64,000 bases of DNA, taken from Hydrogenophaga sp. Its GTDB lineage: Bacteria > Pseudomonadota > Gammaproteobacteria > Burkholderiales > Burkholderiaceae_C. Positions within the stretch are counted from its first letter, which is position 1; every line of letters starts with the position of its first letter. Below the pieces are notes generated by a model. The model was not told the origin of the DNA, did not search any database, and saw only the letters and a program-made list of their open reading frames with translations. The stretch is taken from the NCBI RefSeq assembly GCF_018780075.1, contig NZ_JADMKB010000003.1, positions 62,001-126,000 on the forward strand. Reading direction: 5' to 3'. Positions 1 to 8,143 of this stretch are shown one piece after another. The position numbers and the translations under genes were made by a program.

Positions 1-527
1 TGTGTTTCGTTCTTCTTGGAATAGCTGACAGACAGGACGCCGGCTTTGACCAATTGCCTGTGAGCCTTGCGCTGCTCAGATTCAGTCAAGCCTGTTTCAG
101 CTTCACACTGGGTTCTGGCAAGGGTGAAGTTGTGGATGCCCGTGGCACCAATTTGCTCGCTGGAGATACCTGACATGCGCGAGAGCACCAACGACAGCCA
201 GACTGCGGCTGTCACGCTTCCGCTGATGTCCACATAGATTCGATGAAATGCGATGGGCTGTTGGCCCAGCCAATCGAGAAGAATTGCCTGCGTGAGGCTT
301 GAATCGGCTAGTCGTAACGCATCCACGCCCTCCTCCACAGGTGATGGAAATGATGGCAAGGTTGGCAAAGCTGTTGGAGCGTCAACGGCTTGTCCGGCAA
401 TTCGGCCGCCCCAACTCACGGGTGTGAAGTCAGGGCGAACAACCTTCGCTCGTCGTTGCCGACGATTCTTAAAGACAGGACGCTCCTGCACATAGGTCGA
501 GATCGTGATCGGGAGATTCAATGCCAT
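1..527 (-). CDS. STY4528-type integrative-element replication protein, N-terminal part (runs off window)
   Basis: The minus-strand frame is open from an ATG at 527 to the window edge, giving 175 residues. The start is preceded by a good ribosome binding site (CAGGAG, about 7 bases upstream). The first residues are basic (KNRRQRRAK). From about residue 85 the sequence looks like a winged-helix region of the kind seen in STY4528-like proteins of SPI-7/clc-type elements, but this rests on general resemblance. It starts 28 bases after the DUF2857-type gene and is the fourth gene of the parA-parB operon, where such proteins normally sit. The C-terminal part is missing, so function cannot be judged further. 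Confidence 0.6.
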   Translation of the reverse strand, partial: MALNLPITISTYVQERPVFKNRRQRRAKVVRPDFTPVSWGGRIAGQAVDAPTALPTLPSFPSPVEEGVDALRLADSSLTQAILLDWLGQQPIAFHRIYVDISGSVTAAVWLSLVLSRMSGISSEQIGATGIHNFTLARTQCEAETGLTESEQRKAHRQLVKAGVLSVSYSKKNET

Positions 528-555
528 GGATTCACTCCTGTGAGGGTGCCGAGAT

Positions 556-1170
556 TCAGGTGGTGGCAGAGTCCAGGACCACGGAGGCCTGGATCAACTC
601 GCGCGTGCCGCTGCCCAGTTCTTTGAATTCATCGGTGCAGCGGTGAATGGACGCCATCGAGTACGTCGGGAACTTTTGATGCAGCCTCCACAGGCGTTCA
701 CGTTCGGGCTCATCCTTGAAGCTGTGGCAGATCGCATGCCATTCGCAATGGATGTGGTCCCGGATCGCTGTCGGAGGAAGTCGGGGCCGACCGTTCGTTG
801 CCTTCTCAGTCAGGTCCAGTTCAACGCGCAAGCGTTGAAGCTCTTGCTTGGACAACGTGAACAGCGTGCGCAGCAAAATGATCGAAGCGCCATGTCGTAC
901 GAAATACTCCTTGAGCATTTCATCGCGGCGCGCCCGGTCTCGCATCCACAGACAGGACATCAGCTTTTGTGTGTCGATGGACACCTTGATGGCCAAGCCC
1001 TCAAACTGAGCTGCATGGAAGAAGTCCCGTGTCGGTCGCTTGCGCAAATCGTCAATCAGTTCAGGGCTGAAACCGTTGGCCAGCAAGCTGTCCAATCCGC
1101 CTGAGTCAACCTGTTCGACCAGGTGCTCCAGAACCATGCGCTTGATCGTCGTATTGATGATGTTGAACAT
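556..1170 (-). CDS. DUF2857-type integrative-element protein
   Basis: A 204-residue protein of unknown biochemical function. Its position directly after parB, and features such as the basic RDFFHAA segment near residue 50 and a mostly helical sequence without signal peptide or membrane segments, match the DUF2857 proteins found in maintenance modules of clc/PAGI/SPI-7-type integrative conjugative elements. An AGGGG ribosome binding site lies about 9 bases before the ATG. It lies 39 bases after the parB stop and 28 bases before the replication-type gene on the same strand, so the four genes probably form one operon. Family assignment is from memory of gene order and sequence flavour. Confidence 0.6.
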   Translation of the reverse strand: MFNIINTTIKRMVLEHLVEQVDSGGLDSLLANGFSPELIDDLRKRPTRDFFHAAQFEGLAIKVSIDTQKLMSCLWMRDRARRDEMLKEYFVRHGASIILLRTLFTLSKQELQRLRVELDLTEKATNGRPRLPPTAIRDHIHCEWHAICHSFKDEPERERLWRLHQKFPTYSMASIHRCTDEFKELGSGTRELIQASVVLDSATT

Positions 1171-1209
1171 CTATTTTTTCCCCTGTCGTTGGTTTGTGAA
1201 ATCGGTGGT

Positions 1210-3033
1210 CTATCGCGGGAGGTCTGGATCGGGTGTGACAGCCCTGACGAATCGCTCAGGGTGATCCAGGCGCAATTGCTCCATGGCGCGCAGCAGTTGC
1301 ACGGTGAGATAGCCCAGCTCGGTCTGGCTGAACATGACGTAGACCTCAGCCAGCAACATTGCTGGGTCTCCACTGTCTGCGGTCACGCCTCTCAGGGCTC
1401 GTACATAGTTCTGACGGAAAACGTCGGGGCCAGCTTTGGCAAAACGTGTCCAGTTCGAGATGTCTTCACTGACATGCGTAAACCACTGCGGGTCGAGCTG
1501 CCCGCTGAGTGAAGCCAAGAACTTCCATGACGCGGCGCGGATTTGTACCTGCCCATCCGGCAATGCTTCATCGCCCATCTGTTCAAGGTTTTTGGGCAAG
1601 TCCATGCAGTACCCAAATGGCATGTCCTTGACATGCAGGATGCAGTCATGAAGCAACGCCAGGTCACTGATGTCCAGCACCAGACTCAAGACATGAGCAG
1701 TAGGGTCGTCCGTCCCAACGTTTTCTGGCAATCCTGGATTGCGCTGACGCGAAGAAACAATGGGTACGCTCTGGTCTTCTTGGCCCATGGAGGCCTGTGA
1801 AGCTGAGCGTGCTGCCGGAGTTTGGTTGGTAGGTGGGATTGGCGGTGCTGCTGGAGCTGGCGGCACTCCAGCGAGCATGCCTGTCAACAAGCGCTGCTGT
1901 CCCTGGGAAGCATTGGCGTTTGATGCGTTCAGCGCAGGAGGCTGTTTTGGCTCAATAGGCTTGCGGATCTGTATGGCCTTCAGTTCCTCCGATGTGATCC
2001 TGCTGTTCGACTCCACCGCGCTGATCATCAGCGGCATGATTTCGGGCGTGACGCCTACGGCCATTGCCAAGGCCTCATGCAAGTCCGCCACGAGGTCCGC
2101 AGCGTCCAGCTCGACCGGTTTTCGCTGGGATTCTTCCGCCTCCTTGTTGTAGGTGATGGTGGCAAGGACTTGATCCCGGTGCTTTAGCAGAACGGGTTCA
2201 AAGATCGACCGTTGCAAATCGAACTTGGTTGCTACGGTCATCGCGCCCGATATAGCTGGACGAAGGATTTCGTTGACCTCCGTTGCCTTGAGCCAGGGAC
2301 CGATGGGTGACAGGTGCTCCACAGCGAAGGCAAAGTTCTGGATGACCCGAACCCCGAAATTGATCCCATGGGATTTCAGTTCACGGCCCAGGTCCCCGGT
2401 GCTGAGAACCGCACCGTGTTCCTTTTCGTGCGCTTTCTTGAAGGTGGCTACGCCCTGGGCTTTCTCCCAGAATGAAATGTCCCCTCGGTTTTCGTTTTCA
2501 GCGAGGTGAGCCGAGATGACGTTGGCATCACCTGGCCACGCCTTGACGATGACCTTGAGAGTGTTGAATCGGGTATCACCACTGGCCTGCAATTCCTTGA
2601 CAATGGCCAGCCTCGTGTTGCCGCCGCCGTAGGGGTGGTATTTAGACGACTCAGGCCGGCGCGTGACGGTGATCGGGTTTGTGATTCCGTCCGCAATGAT
2701 GCTCGCACGGATGTCGTCATACCTTGGGTTGTTACCGGTTCGAGGGTTGTACTCATAGGTCTCAACCTCGCCAATTGGCAAGATTGAAAACGAGTCGTCT
2801 GCATCGGCACGAGGGTCCAGCGACGGGATCGGGGTCATGAGCTTGCTCGACCGACCAATCTGACCAAGATTCGCCCGTGCTTGATCTGCAACAGCCGCGT
2901 TTCTGGCTTCAGTTCTCGAAGTGCTCTGGGGCCTGGGTAAAAGGCTTAATCGAGGCAATGGCGCTCCATTGCGAGCCAGCGTCGCTGCACGCTCAACGGC
3001 TGTCAGCGTTTCGGGAGTTTTCCGGCTGGCCAT
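1210..3033 (-). CDS. parB: ParB-family partition protein of an integrative element
   Basis: A 607-residue protein with a ParB nuclease-like domain at about residues 83-200, containing YGGGNTRLAIV (the arginine-rich pocket region) and HLAENENRGDISFWEKAQG, both typical of ParB/Spo0J proteins. A long linker rich in Pro, Ala and Gln (about residues 375-435) separates it from a C-terminal domain of unknown role, as in large ParB proteins of integrative elements. I chose the ATG at 3033 because it has a GGAGG site and lies one base after the parA stop; a longer frame reaches 3078 but has no better signal and overlaps parA. It should bind a centromere-like site and work with ParA to stabilise the excised element. 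Confidence 0.8.
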   Translation of the reverse strand: MASRKTPETLTAVERAATLARNGAPLPRLSLLPRPQSTSRTEARNAAVADQARANLGQIGRSSKLMTPIPSLDPRADADDSFSILPIGEVETYEYNPRTGNNPRYDDIRASIIADGITNPITVTRRPESSKYHPYGGGNTRLAIVKELQASGDTRFNTLKVIVKAWPGDANVISAHLAENENRGDISFWEKAQGVATFKKAHEKEHGAVLSTGDLGRELKSHGINFGVRVIQNFAFAVEHLSPIGPWLKATEVNEILRPAISGAMTVATKFDLQRSIFEPVLLKHRDQVLATITYNKEAEESQRKPVELDAADLVADLHEALAMAVGVTPEIMPLMISAVESNSRITSEELKAIQIRKPIEPKQPPALNASNANASQGQQRLLTGMLAGVPPAPAAPPIPPTNQTPAARSASQASMGQEDQSVPIVSSRQRNPGLPENVGTDDPTAHVLSLVLDISDLALLHDCILHVKDMPFGYCMDLPKNLEQMGDEALPDGQVQIRAASWKFLASLSGQLDPQWFTHVSEDISNWTRFAKAGPDVFRQNYVRALRGVTADSGDPAMLLAEVYVMFSQTELGYLTVQLLRAMEQLRLDHPERFVRAVTPDPDLPR

Positions 3034-3034
3034 T

Positions 3035-3991
3035 TCACACCTCCGTTGCGAGGTCTGTGTCTGGCTCGTGGGTTGCAACGGCTCGCGAAAGCACAGTCAA
3101 ATCACCCTTGTGGTTTGGCGTGAACTTCCCCTCCAGAGAGGGGATGAGTTCCCACATCAACCGGTGCATGATGTCTCCTGCTTTGCCCGGGTCTATCCAG
3201 TGAACTGGTACTTGTGCAGTCGAGGCTTTCGGAAAAGCAGCGATGGCAGGAACCATCGTGTCCATCACGGTCACCTTTCCTCGCAGCTCGATGAACTGCT
3301 CACGAATCAGGGTTGTGATCGTGCGGCTGTCTACCGTGTTCTGGTAGTGGTTGATCACCGCCTTCATAGGGGGAACCGAGTAACCCATGTTCCCGGCAGA
3401 TTCGTGACGGTCGATCAGTAGGAGTGAGCCCGAGATGAATTCACGGGCAGACACGATGTCCGGCTTGGCCGGTATCAGCAGCATGTCGGCAGCATTCACC
3501 GCTGCATCCTGCAGGTGCCCTACGGCACCCTGCGTGTCGATGATCACAACGTCATATTTGGCCGAAACAGCGTCGTTTTTGATGGCCATCCGAATTCTGA
3601 CCAGGCGGTCCAATCTGTTCGCAAGCCAGTCTTGAAGAGCGCTGTCGTACTTGAATACCCCGCGCTCTTCATCCCAAGTTTGGGTATCTGAGCGAACCAA
3701 GTGCAGGAAGCCACCCCGGACATTGAGTACGGAGATGTCACCCCGGAAGGTTTCGGGTGGGAGGCTTACGTGGCTGATGCAGTCGTCGGCGAGAGCGCCG
3801 CGCTGGAGCATGGTCGTGAGGCCATGCTCTGCCACATGAGAAAGCTGAAAGTGGCGCGTCAGGGCCGGCTGGATGTCGGCGTCGATAAGTAAGACACGGT
3901 ATCCCATGTCCGCCAACAACCCGCCAATGTTGGCACAGAGTGTGGTTTTGCCTACGCCGCCTTTGGTTGCGACTACTGAGAGTGTGAGCAT
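3035..3991 (-). CDS. parA: ParA-family partition ATPase
   Basis: A 318-residue ParA/Soj-type ATPase. The deviant Walker A motif KGGVGKTT is at residues 10-17, the Walker A' LLIDADIQP at about 35-43 and the Walker B region VVIIDTQG near 150. Length and lack of an N-terminal DNA-binding domain fit Soj-type ParA of integrative elements. The start at 3991 has a GAGGA site 5-6 bases upstream. It is the first gene of the minus-strand module and is followed after one base by parB. The AT-rich sequence at about 4000-4140 upstream is the likely promoter and control region. Expected role: ATP-driven segregation of the element when it is circular. Confidence 0.88.
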   Translation of the reverse strand: MLTLSVVATKGGVGKTTLCANIGGLLADMGYRVLLIDADIQPALTRHFQLSHVAEHGLTTMLQRGALADDCISHVSLPPETFRGDISVLNVRGGFLHLVRSDTQTWDEERGVFKYDSALQDWLANRLDRLVRIRMAIKNDAVSAKYDVVIIDTQGAVGHLQDAAVNAADMLLIPAKPDIVSAREFISGSLLLIDRHESAGNMGYSVPPMKAVINHYQNTVDSRTITTLIREQFIELRGKVTVMDTMVPAIAAFPKASTAQVPVHWIDPGKAGDIMHRLMWELIPSLEGKFTPNHKGDLTVLSRAVATHEPDTDLATEV

Positions 3992-4322
3992 TCGATCCTC
4001 GCTGAACTGGGTTAAACCTGTTCAGACGAAATCGACGCTTATTTATCAATCACACTTCGTATATGCGTACTTAATGTTCTACTATTTATCAAATGTATCG
4101 ATAAAAGTAATCCAATAATATACATCGTGGAATATAAAAACCGAAAATCCATCGCCACTCAGATGCAACTGGAGACACTTCTTACTGGAGATCACCCAAG
4201 ACCGCTCAAGCCCTGAAGCGATGTAGCCGAACACATGAAGACAAGAACACTCGCGACGAACTTCACATGTCGGCACGGCCCCGGTTCACTTGACTTTCAG
4301 CTTCTACAAGGAAGGTATCGCT
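3992..4322. promoter_or_regulatory. AT-rich leader of the parA operon with TTTATC repeats
   Basis: A gene-free stretch of 331 bases. The part 4020-4140 is much richer in A+T than anything else in the window. ATTTATCAA occurs at 4041-4049 and again at 4084-4092 (43 bases apart). The inverted form GATAAA lies at 4100-4105, making TTTATC-N9-GATAAA with the second copy. On the minus strand a TTGATA hexamer covers the second repeat. This arrangement suits a promoter with operator or ParB-type binding sites for parA-parB. The remainder (4140-4310) shows nothing I can name; no tRNA and no obvious attachment-site repeat was seen. Confidence 0.4.
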
Positions 4323-4448
4323 ATGTTCCGCATGTCTGACCACATTGCCACCGCGTTCGAGCTTCTGATCTTTTGGGCCGTTGCGCTGTCGCCTGTCTGG
4401 CTGTTCATGCAGTTGCTGATCTGGGCGGCGAGTCACATACCCGCTTGA
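4323..4448 (+). CDS. Small hydrophobic protein, 41 residues
   Basis: A short plus-strand frame starting at ATG 4323 with a near-perfect ribosome binding site (AAGGAAGG, 7 bases upstream), the best such site in this part of the window. The product begins with a polar stretch (MFRMSDHIATAFE) followed by about 24 hydrophobic residues including LLIFWAVALSPVWLFMQLL, one probable membrane helix with three Trp. It points away from parA, at the edge of the integrative-element DNA. I do not recognise a family. The strong ribosome site and clean stop argue that it is real; expression is not shown. Confidence 0.45.
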   Translation: MFRMSDHIATAFELLIFWAVALSPVWLFMQLLIWAASHIPA

Positions 4449-4487
4449 GCCCTGTGCTTCGCGAAATCACACAAAAAGTCGGCTGAG

Positions 4488-4742
4488 TCACGGCAGGTTT
4501 TCGCGAAAGATCACCTGGCTGCGTGTCGTCTCCACGCCGCTGGTCGGCTCACGCCCATCGCGCAGGTTGGCAAAGATGCGCACGCAGCTCATCACCGCAC
4601 CCTGCGGGTTCTGGGTGATGACAGCGTCCATGGTGCCGTCGATCAGCAAGGCGCGGGTGTCGGGCGTGAGGCCGTGGCCGATGAAGACGACCCTGCGGTC
4701 AGCCCCGGCCTCTTTCAGGGCCTGGCCGACGCCTTCTGCGCA
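4488..4742 (-). pseudogene. LacI-family transcriptional regulator, C-terminal fragment
   Basis: The last 80 or so residues of a LacI/PurR-type regulator are readable on the minus strand, ending at 4488. The part from EGVGQALKEAG through RVVFIGHGLTPDTRALL and GTMDAVITQNPQ matches the C-terminal half of the sugar-binding domain (helix, strand with substrate loop, then the NPQ motif). The helix-turn-helix and the first two thirds of the ligand domain are absent. Upstream of about 4742 the frame turns into sequence that makes no LacI sense, because the DNA there is the coding strand of the DUF1537 fragment. No start codon suited to a functional protein exists. Confidence 0.75.
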
Positions 4743-5172
4743 GCGCATCGCCGTGGACGCGCAGCGCCTCAGCGACGATGCGGCGTACGCCCAGACCATT
4801 CAGGACGGCATCTGCGCCGGGCTGCGATCCGGCCAGCATGTCCTGGCCTACACCGCCCCCGCCAACGGCCAGGCGACCAACACCGCATCGGCGGCCCGCG
4901 TTGCCCAGGCCAGCGCCGACCTGATCGCGCGTGTGGTGCAAGCCCGGACGGACCACGGCACGCCGCTGCGTCGAGTGGGCATTGCCGGGGGGGACACCTC
5001 CAGCCATGCCGTGCAGGCCTTGCGGCTCTGGGGCCTGTCCTATCTGGCCACCATCTGCCCTGGCGTCACCCTGAGCCGCGCCCACACGGCCCGGGACGGC
5101 CTGGAGTTGATGCTGAAGGGCGGGCAGATGGGGGGCGTGGATCTGTTTGAGCAGCTGCTCGGGGGTTTCTAG
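4743..5172 (+). pseudogene. Four-carbon sugar-acid kinase (DUF1537/OtnK-DtnK family), C-terminal fragment
   Basis: About 140 residues of the C-terminal nucleotide-binding domain of a DUF1537 kinase (family of D-threonate and 3-oxo-tetronate kinases) are readable up to the TAG at 5170-5172. Clear signatures are AGGDTSSHAVQAL (phosphate-binding GGDTS) and LMLKGGQMGGVDLFE near the end. The whole N-terminal substrate domain (over 250 residues in the family) is missing. The frame can be extended left to 4567, but those residues are the antisense of the LacI fragment. The gene is therefore a remnant, divergent from the regulator remnant; the two probably were a divergent regulator/catabolic pair before a deletion removed the middle. 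Confidence 0.78.
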
Positions 5173-5262
5173 TTCGGGGTGCCCTCCACCAGCCCGTGGT
5201 GCTGGCGGGTGCAGCAGATCCATTTGCGTTTTGCCGCTGGAATCCAAGGTGTCGCAGGCATG

Positions 5263-5293
5263 AAAAAAGCCGGCGGGCTTGGCACCCGCCGGC
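5263..5293 (-). terminator. Rho-independent terminator of tctBA
   Basis: On the minus strand a perfect 9-bp stem (GCCGGCGGG with CCCGCCGGC) and a 7-base loop is followed by six T. It lies 21 bases after the tctA stop codon. Confidence 0.85.
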
Positions 5294-5313
5294 TGGTTCG
5301 ACGCAGACCTTGG

Positions 5314-6825
5314 TCAGTCTTCGACGAAGGCTTCTTCGCGCTTCTTCTTGATCGACGGCAACAGCACAACGGTCAGCAGGATCGCGGCCACCGCCAGCAA
5401 GCTGGCCGACAGCGGACGGGTCACGAACACCGACCAGTCGCCCCGCGAGATCAACAGCGCGCGGCGCAGGTACTCTTCCATCATCGGACCCAGGATCAGG
5501 CCCAGCAGCAAAGGTGCGGGTTCGCAGCCCAGCTTGATGAACAGGTAGCCGATGAAACCGAAGATGGCGACCATCCAGATGTCGAAGCTGTTGTTGTTGG
5601 TCGAGTACACACCGATCGCACAGAACAGCAGGATGGCCGGGAACAGCCAGCGGTATGGCACGGTCAGCAGCTTGATCCAGATGCCGATCAGCGGCAGGTT
5701 CAGGATCACCAGCATCAGGTTGCCGATCCACATCGAGGCGATCAGGCCCCAGAACAGCTCGGGGTTGCTGGTCATGACCTGCGGACCGGGCTGGATGTTG
5801 TGGATGGTCATGGCACCGACCATCAGCGCCATCACGGCGTTGGGCGGAATGCCCAGCGTCAGCAGCGGGATGAACGAGGTCTGCGAACCGGCGTTGTTGG
5901 CCGACTCGGGCGCTGCCACACCGCGGATGTTGCCCTGGCCGAACGGCACTTCGCCGGGCTTGAGCTTGGTCTTCTTCTCGATCGTGTAGGCCGCAAAGGC
6001 CGACAGCAGCGCACCGCCACCGGGCAGGATGCCCAGCGCCGAGCCCAGCGCCGTGCCGCGCAGCACGGCCGGCACCATGTTCTTGAAGTCTTCCTTGGTC
6101 GGCATGATGCCTTCCACCTTGCCGGTGAACACCTCGCGATGCTCTTCCGGTTGCGACAGGTTGTTGATGATCTCGCCGTAGCCGAACACGCCCATCGCGA
6201 TCACGATGAAGCTGATGCCGTCGGTCAGTTCGGGGATGTCGAAGCTGAAACGCGCCACGCCGGAGTTCACGTCGGTGCCCACCAGGCCCAGCAGCAGACC
6301 CAGCAGGATCATGGCCAGGGCCTTGATCAGCGAGCCGGACGCCAGCACCACGGCACCGATCAGGCCGACGATCATCAGCGAGAAGTACTCGGCGGGGCCG
6401 AAGTTCAGCGCCATCTCGGTCAGCGGCGGCGCGAAGGCGGCCACGATCAGCGTGCCCACGCAGCCGGCGAAGAACGAGCCCAGACCGGCCGCCGCGAGAG
6501 CGGGGCCTGCCCTGCCCTTGCGCGCCATCTGGTAACCGTCGATCACGGTCACGACCGACGACGATTCACCCGGCAGGTTCACCAGGATGGCGGTGGTCGA
6601 TCCGCCGTACTGCGCACCGTAGTAGATGCCGGCCAGCATGATGAGCGCGGCCACGGGTGGCAGACCGTAGGTGGCGGGCAGCAGCATGGCGATGGTCGCC
6701 ACGGGGCCGATGCCTGGCAAGACGCCGATCAGCGTGCCGAGCAGGCAGCCGACGAAGGCGTACATCAGGTTCTGAAGGGTGAACGCAACGCTGAATCCCA
6801 GCGAGAGGTTGTCAATCAATTCCAT
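5314..6825 (-). CDS. tctA: Tripartite tricarboxylate transporter, large membrane subunit TctA
   Basis: A 503-residue polytopic inner-membrane protein with about 11-12 hydrophobic segments, the usual TctA size. The two family repeats are visible: GTLIGVLPGIGPVATIAML near residue 35, with YYGAQYGGSTTAILVN about 35 residues later, and LGILPGGGALLSAF near 250 followed by PESANNAGSQTSFIPLLTLG. TctA forms the transport channel of a cation-coupled uptake system together with TctB and a periplasmic TctC. It follows tctB by 15 bases on the same strand and is followed by a strong terminator. No tctC lies beside it, so its binding-protein partner must come from elsewhere. Substrate is unknown. Confidence 0.92.
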   Translation of the reverse strand: MELIDNLSLGFSVAFTLQNLMYAFVGCLLGTLIGVLPGIGPVATIAMLLPATYGLPPVAALIMLAGIYYGAQYGGSTTAILVNLPGESSSVVTVIDGYQMARKGRAGPALAAAGLGSFFAGCVGTLIVAAFAPPLTEMALNFGPAEYFSLMIVGLIGAVVLASGSLIKALAMILLGLLLGLVGTDVNSGVARFSFDIPELTDGISFIVIAMGVFGYGEIINNLSQPEEHREVFTGKVEGIMPTKEDFKNMVPAVLRGTALGSALGILPGGGALLSAFAAYTIEKKTKLKPGEVPFGQGNIRGVAAPESANNAGSQTSFIPLLTLGIPPNAVMALMVGAMTIHNIQPGPQVMTSNPELFWGLIASMWIGNLMLVILNLPLIGIWIKLLTVPYRWLFPAILLFCAIGVYSTNNNSFDIWMVAIFGFIGYLFIKLGCEPAPLLLGLILGPMMEEYLRRALLISRGDWSVFVTRPLSASLLAVAAILLTVVLLPSIKKKREEAFVED

Positions 6826-6840
6826 GGTCGTTCCTTGTGA

Positions 6841-7329
6841 TCAGTTGGTCAGGAACGCAGGCCACACGGGGAACTGCAAGTTCAGCAATTTGACAAAGGC
6901 GCCGTAGCTGCCGGCGGCCAGGATGGTGGCGAGGATGAGCGTCGACTTGAACTTCATGCCCGGCTGCGCCATGCTGGCGATGAACACCAGGGCGTAGATC
7001 GCGACGATCAGGCCCATCGCTGGGAAACCGAGCGATGGCAATCCGACCAGCAGCGCACCGAAAGCCAGGTTGGCCCCGAGCACAAAGCCCAGCGGGCGCC
7101 AGGCGAACGAACCGATCTTGTCGCCGCTAGGCCCTCCCTGGGTGAACGACTTGAACGTGATGATCACGCCCAGAATCGCCAGGATGATGCCCAGCATGAG
7201 TGGGAAATAACCGGGTCCCATGCGGGCGGCACCGCCCACCTGGTAGCTTTGGGCTCCCCAGGCAAAGCTTCCACCTACTGCGGCGAACATGAGTCCCGAA
7301 AAAAAGTCTTTTTGACTGGCGATGGCCAT
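6841..7329 (-). CDS. tctB: Tripartite tricarboxylate transporter, small membrane subunit TctB
   Basis: A 162-residue membrane protein with about four hydrophobic segments and the ARMGPGYFPLMLG motif near residue 35 that marks TctB. A GAGGAG ribosome site lies 8 bases before the ATG at 7329. First gene of the tctB-tctA pair; the 132 bases before it, up to the ankyrin gene, must hold the promoter. It is the small partner of TctA in the inner-membrane complex. Nothing else in the operon helps to define substrate, although the adjacent kinase/regulator remnants suggest it may once have served a sugar-acid locus. Confidence 0.88.
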   Translation of the reverse strand: MAIASQKDFFSGLMFAAVGGSFAWGAQSYQVGGAARMGPGYFPLMLGIILAILGVIITFKSFTQGGPSGDKIGSFAWRPLGFVLGANLAFGALLVGLPSLGFPAMGLIVAIYALVFIASMAQPGMKFKSTLILATILAAGSYGAFVKLLNLQFPVWPAFLTN

Positions 7330-7461
7330 GGCTTGTCTCCTCGGATAAAGAACATGCGCGATTCTGGGGGGCTTTGGCCCTGAGGGGCATGTGGGTTACA
7401 CCTACAGCAGCCCCTCCAAACGACGCCGAGGTGATGGCGCACCCGCCTTCACCTGGGTTTT

Positions 7462-8142
7462 TTACCGACCCTTGGTTTGCCGTGCGCGCAGCGCGGCCGC
7501 CAACAGTTCGGCCATGTCGTCCCGGCGCGCCCGCCGTGCGAAGTCCACCGCGGTCAGCCCTTGTTCGTTGCGCAGCGAAGGATCGGCGCCCTCCTCCAGC
7601 AGCAGGCGCACCACGTCGCTGTAACCGTAGTGCGCAGCCATCATCAGCGGTGTGCTTTTGTTCGGAGATTCGGCATCGATGTAGGCATGGTGTTGCAGCA
7701 TGAGGCGCACCATGTCCACGCCATCGGGTTCGGTGCGCGAGGCCGCGTAATGCAAGGGCGTCCAGCCCGTCTTGTTGACCTCGGCACCGCGCTCGATCAA
7801 CCGCTTTGCCGACGCCAGCTGGCCCCTGATGGCAGCGATCATCAACGGGCTTTCCCCTTGAGCATTGCGCGACTCCACTTTCACCGTGCGCTGGCTGAGC
7901 AGGAAATTCACCACCTTGATGGAATCTTCGCGCAGGGCCACGTGCAGCGCGTGGTCGCCTCGCTCGTTGCGGGTATTCAGGTCGAAGCCGCGCAGAGCCA
8001 GCTGGACCATGGCCGACTCGTTGTCGAGCTCGGCGGCCTTGAAAAAGTCGTCAAATGAGCCCGCAGACGCGGCGAAAGAAATCCAGAAAAGAACATTGAA
8101 AACAATGTTCTTTTTCAAGTTCTTGAAGTGATACATCTGCAT
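7462..8142 (-). CDS. Exported ankyrin-repeat protein
   Basis: A 226-residue protein with a Sec-type signal (basic KNLKK, then a hydrophobic stretch, likely cut after FAASA) and four to five ankyrin repeats over about residues 60-215; GWTPLHYAA, STPLMMAAHYGYSDVV and GADPSLRNEQGLTAVD are classic repeat cores. I use the ATG at 8142, one base beyond the tatD stop; a second ATG at 8136 is equally possible and removes two residues. It closes the long minus-strand series mltG-tmk-holB-pilZ-tatD. Ankyrin proteins with signal peptides usually mediate protein-protein contacts in the periplasm; no partner can be inferred. Confidence 0.82.
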   Translation of the reverse strand: MQMYHFKNLKKNIVFNVLFWISFAASAGSFDDFFKAAELDNESAMVQLALRGFDLNTRNERGDHALHVALREDSIKVVNFLLSQRTVKVESRNAQGESPLMIAAIRGQLASAKRLIERGAEVNKTGWTPLHYAASRTEPDGVDMVRLMLQHHAYIDAESPNKSTPLMMAAHYGYSDVVRLLLEEGADPSLRNEQGLTAVDFARRARRDDMAELLAAALRARQTKGR

Positions 8143-8143
8143 T

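Noticed and set aside
4235-4339. 34-codon frame before the small membrane ORF
   Set aside because: No ribosome site, stops inside the next ORF in another frame, no hydrophobic or family pattern.
3992-4487. tRNA gene or 18-20 base attachment repeat at the element end
   Set aside because: Read on both strands; no cloverleaf and no tRNA 3'-end-like sequence was found.
5179-6840. Plus-strand frame opposite tctA
   Set aside because: Antisense of tctA, with low-complexity His/Gln/Arg-rich product.
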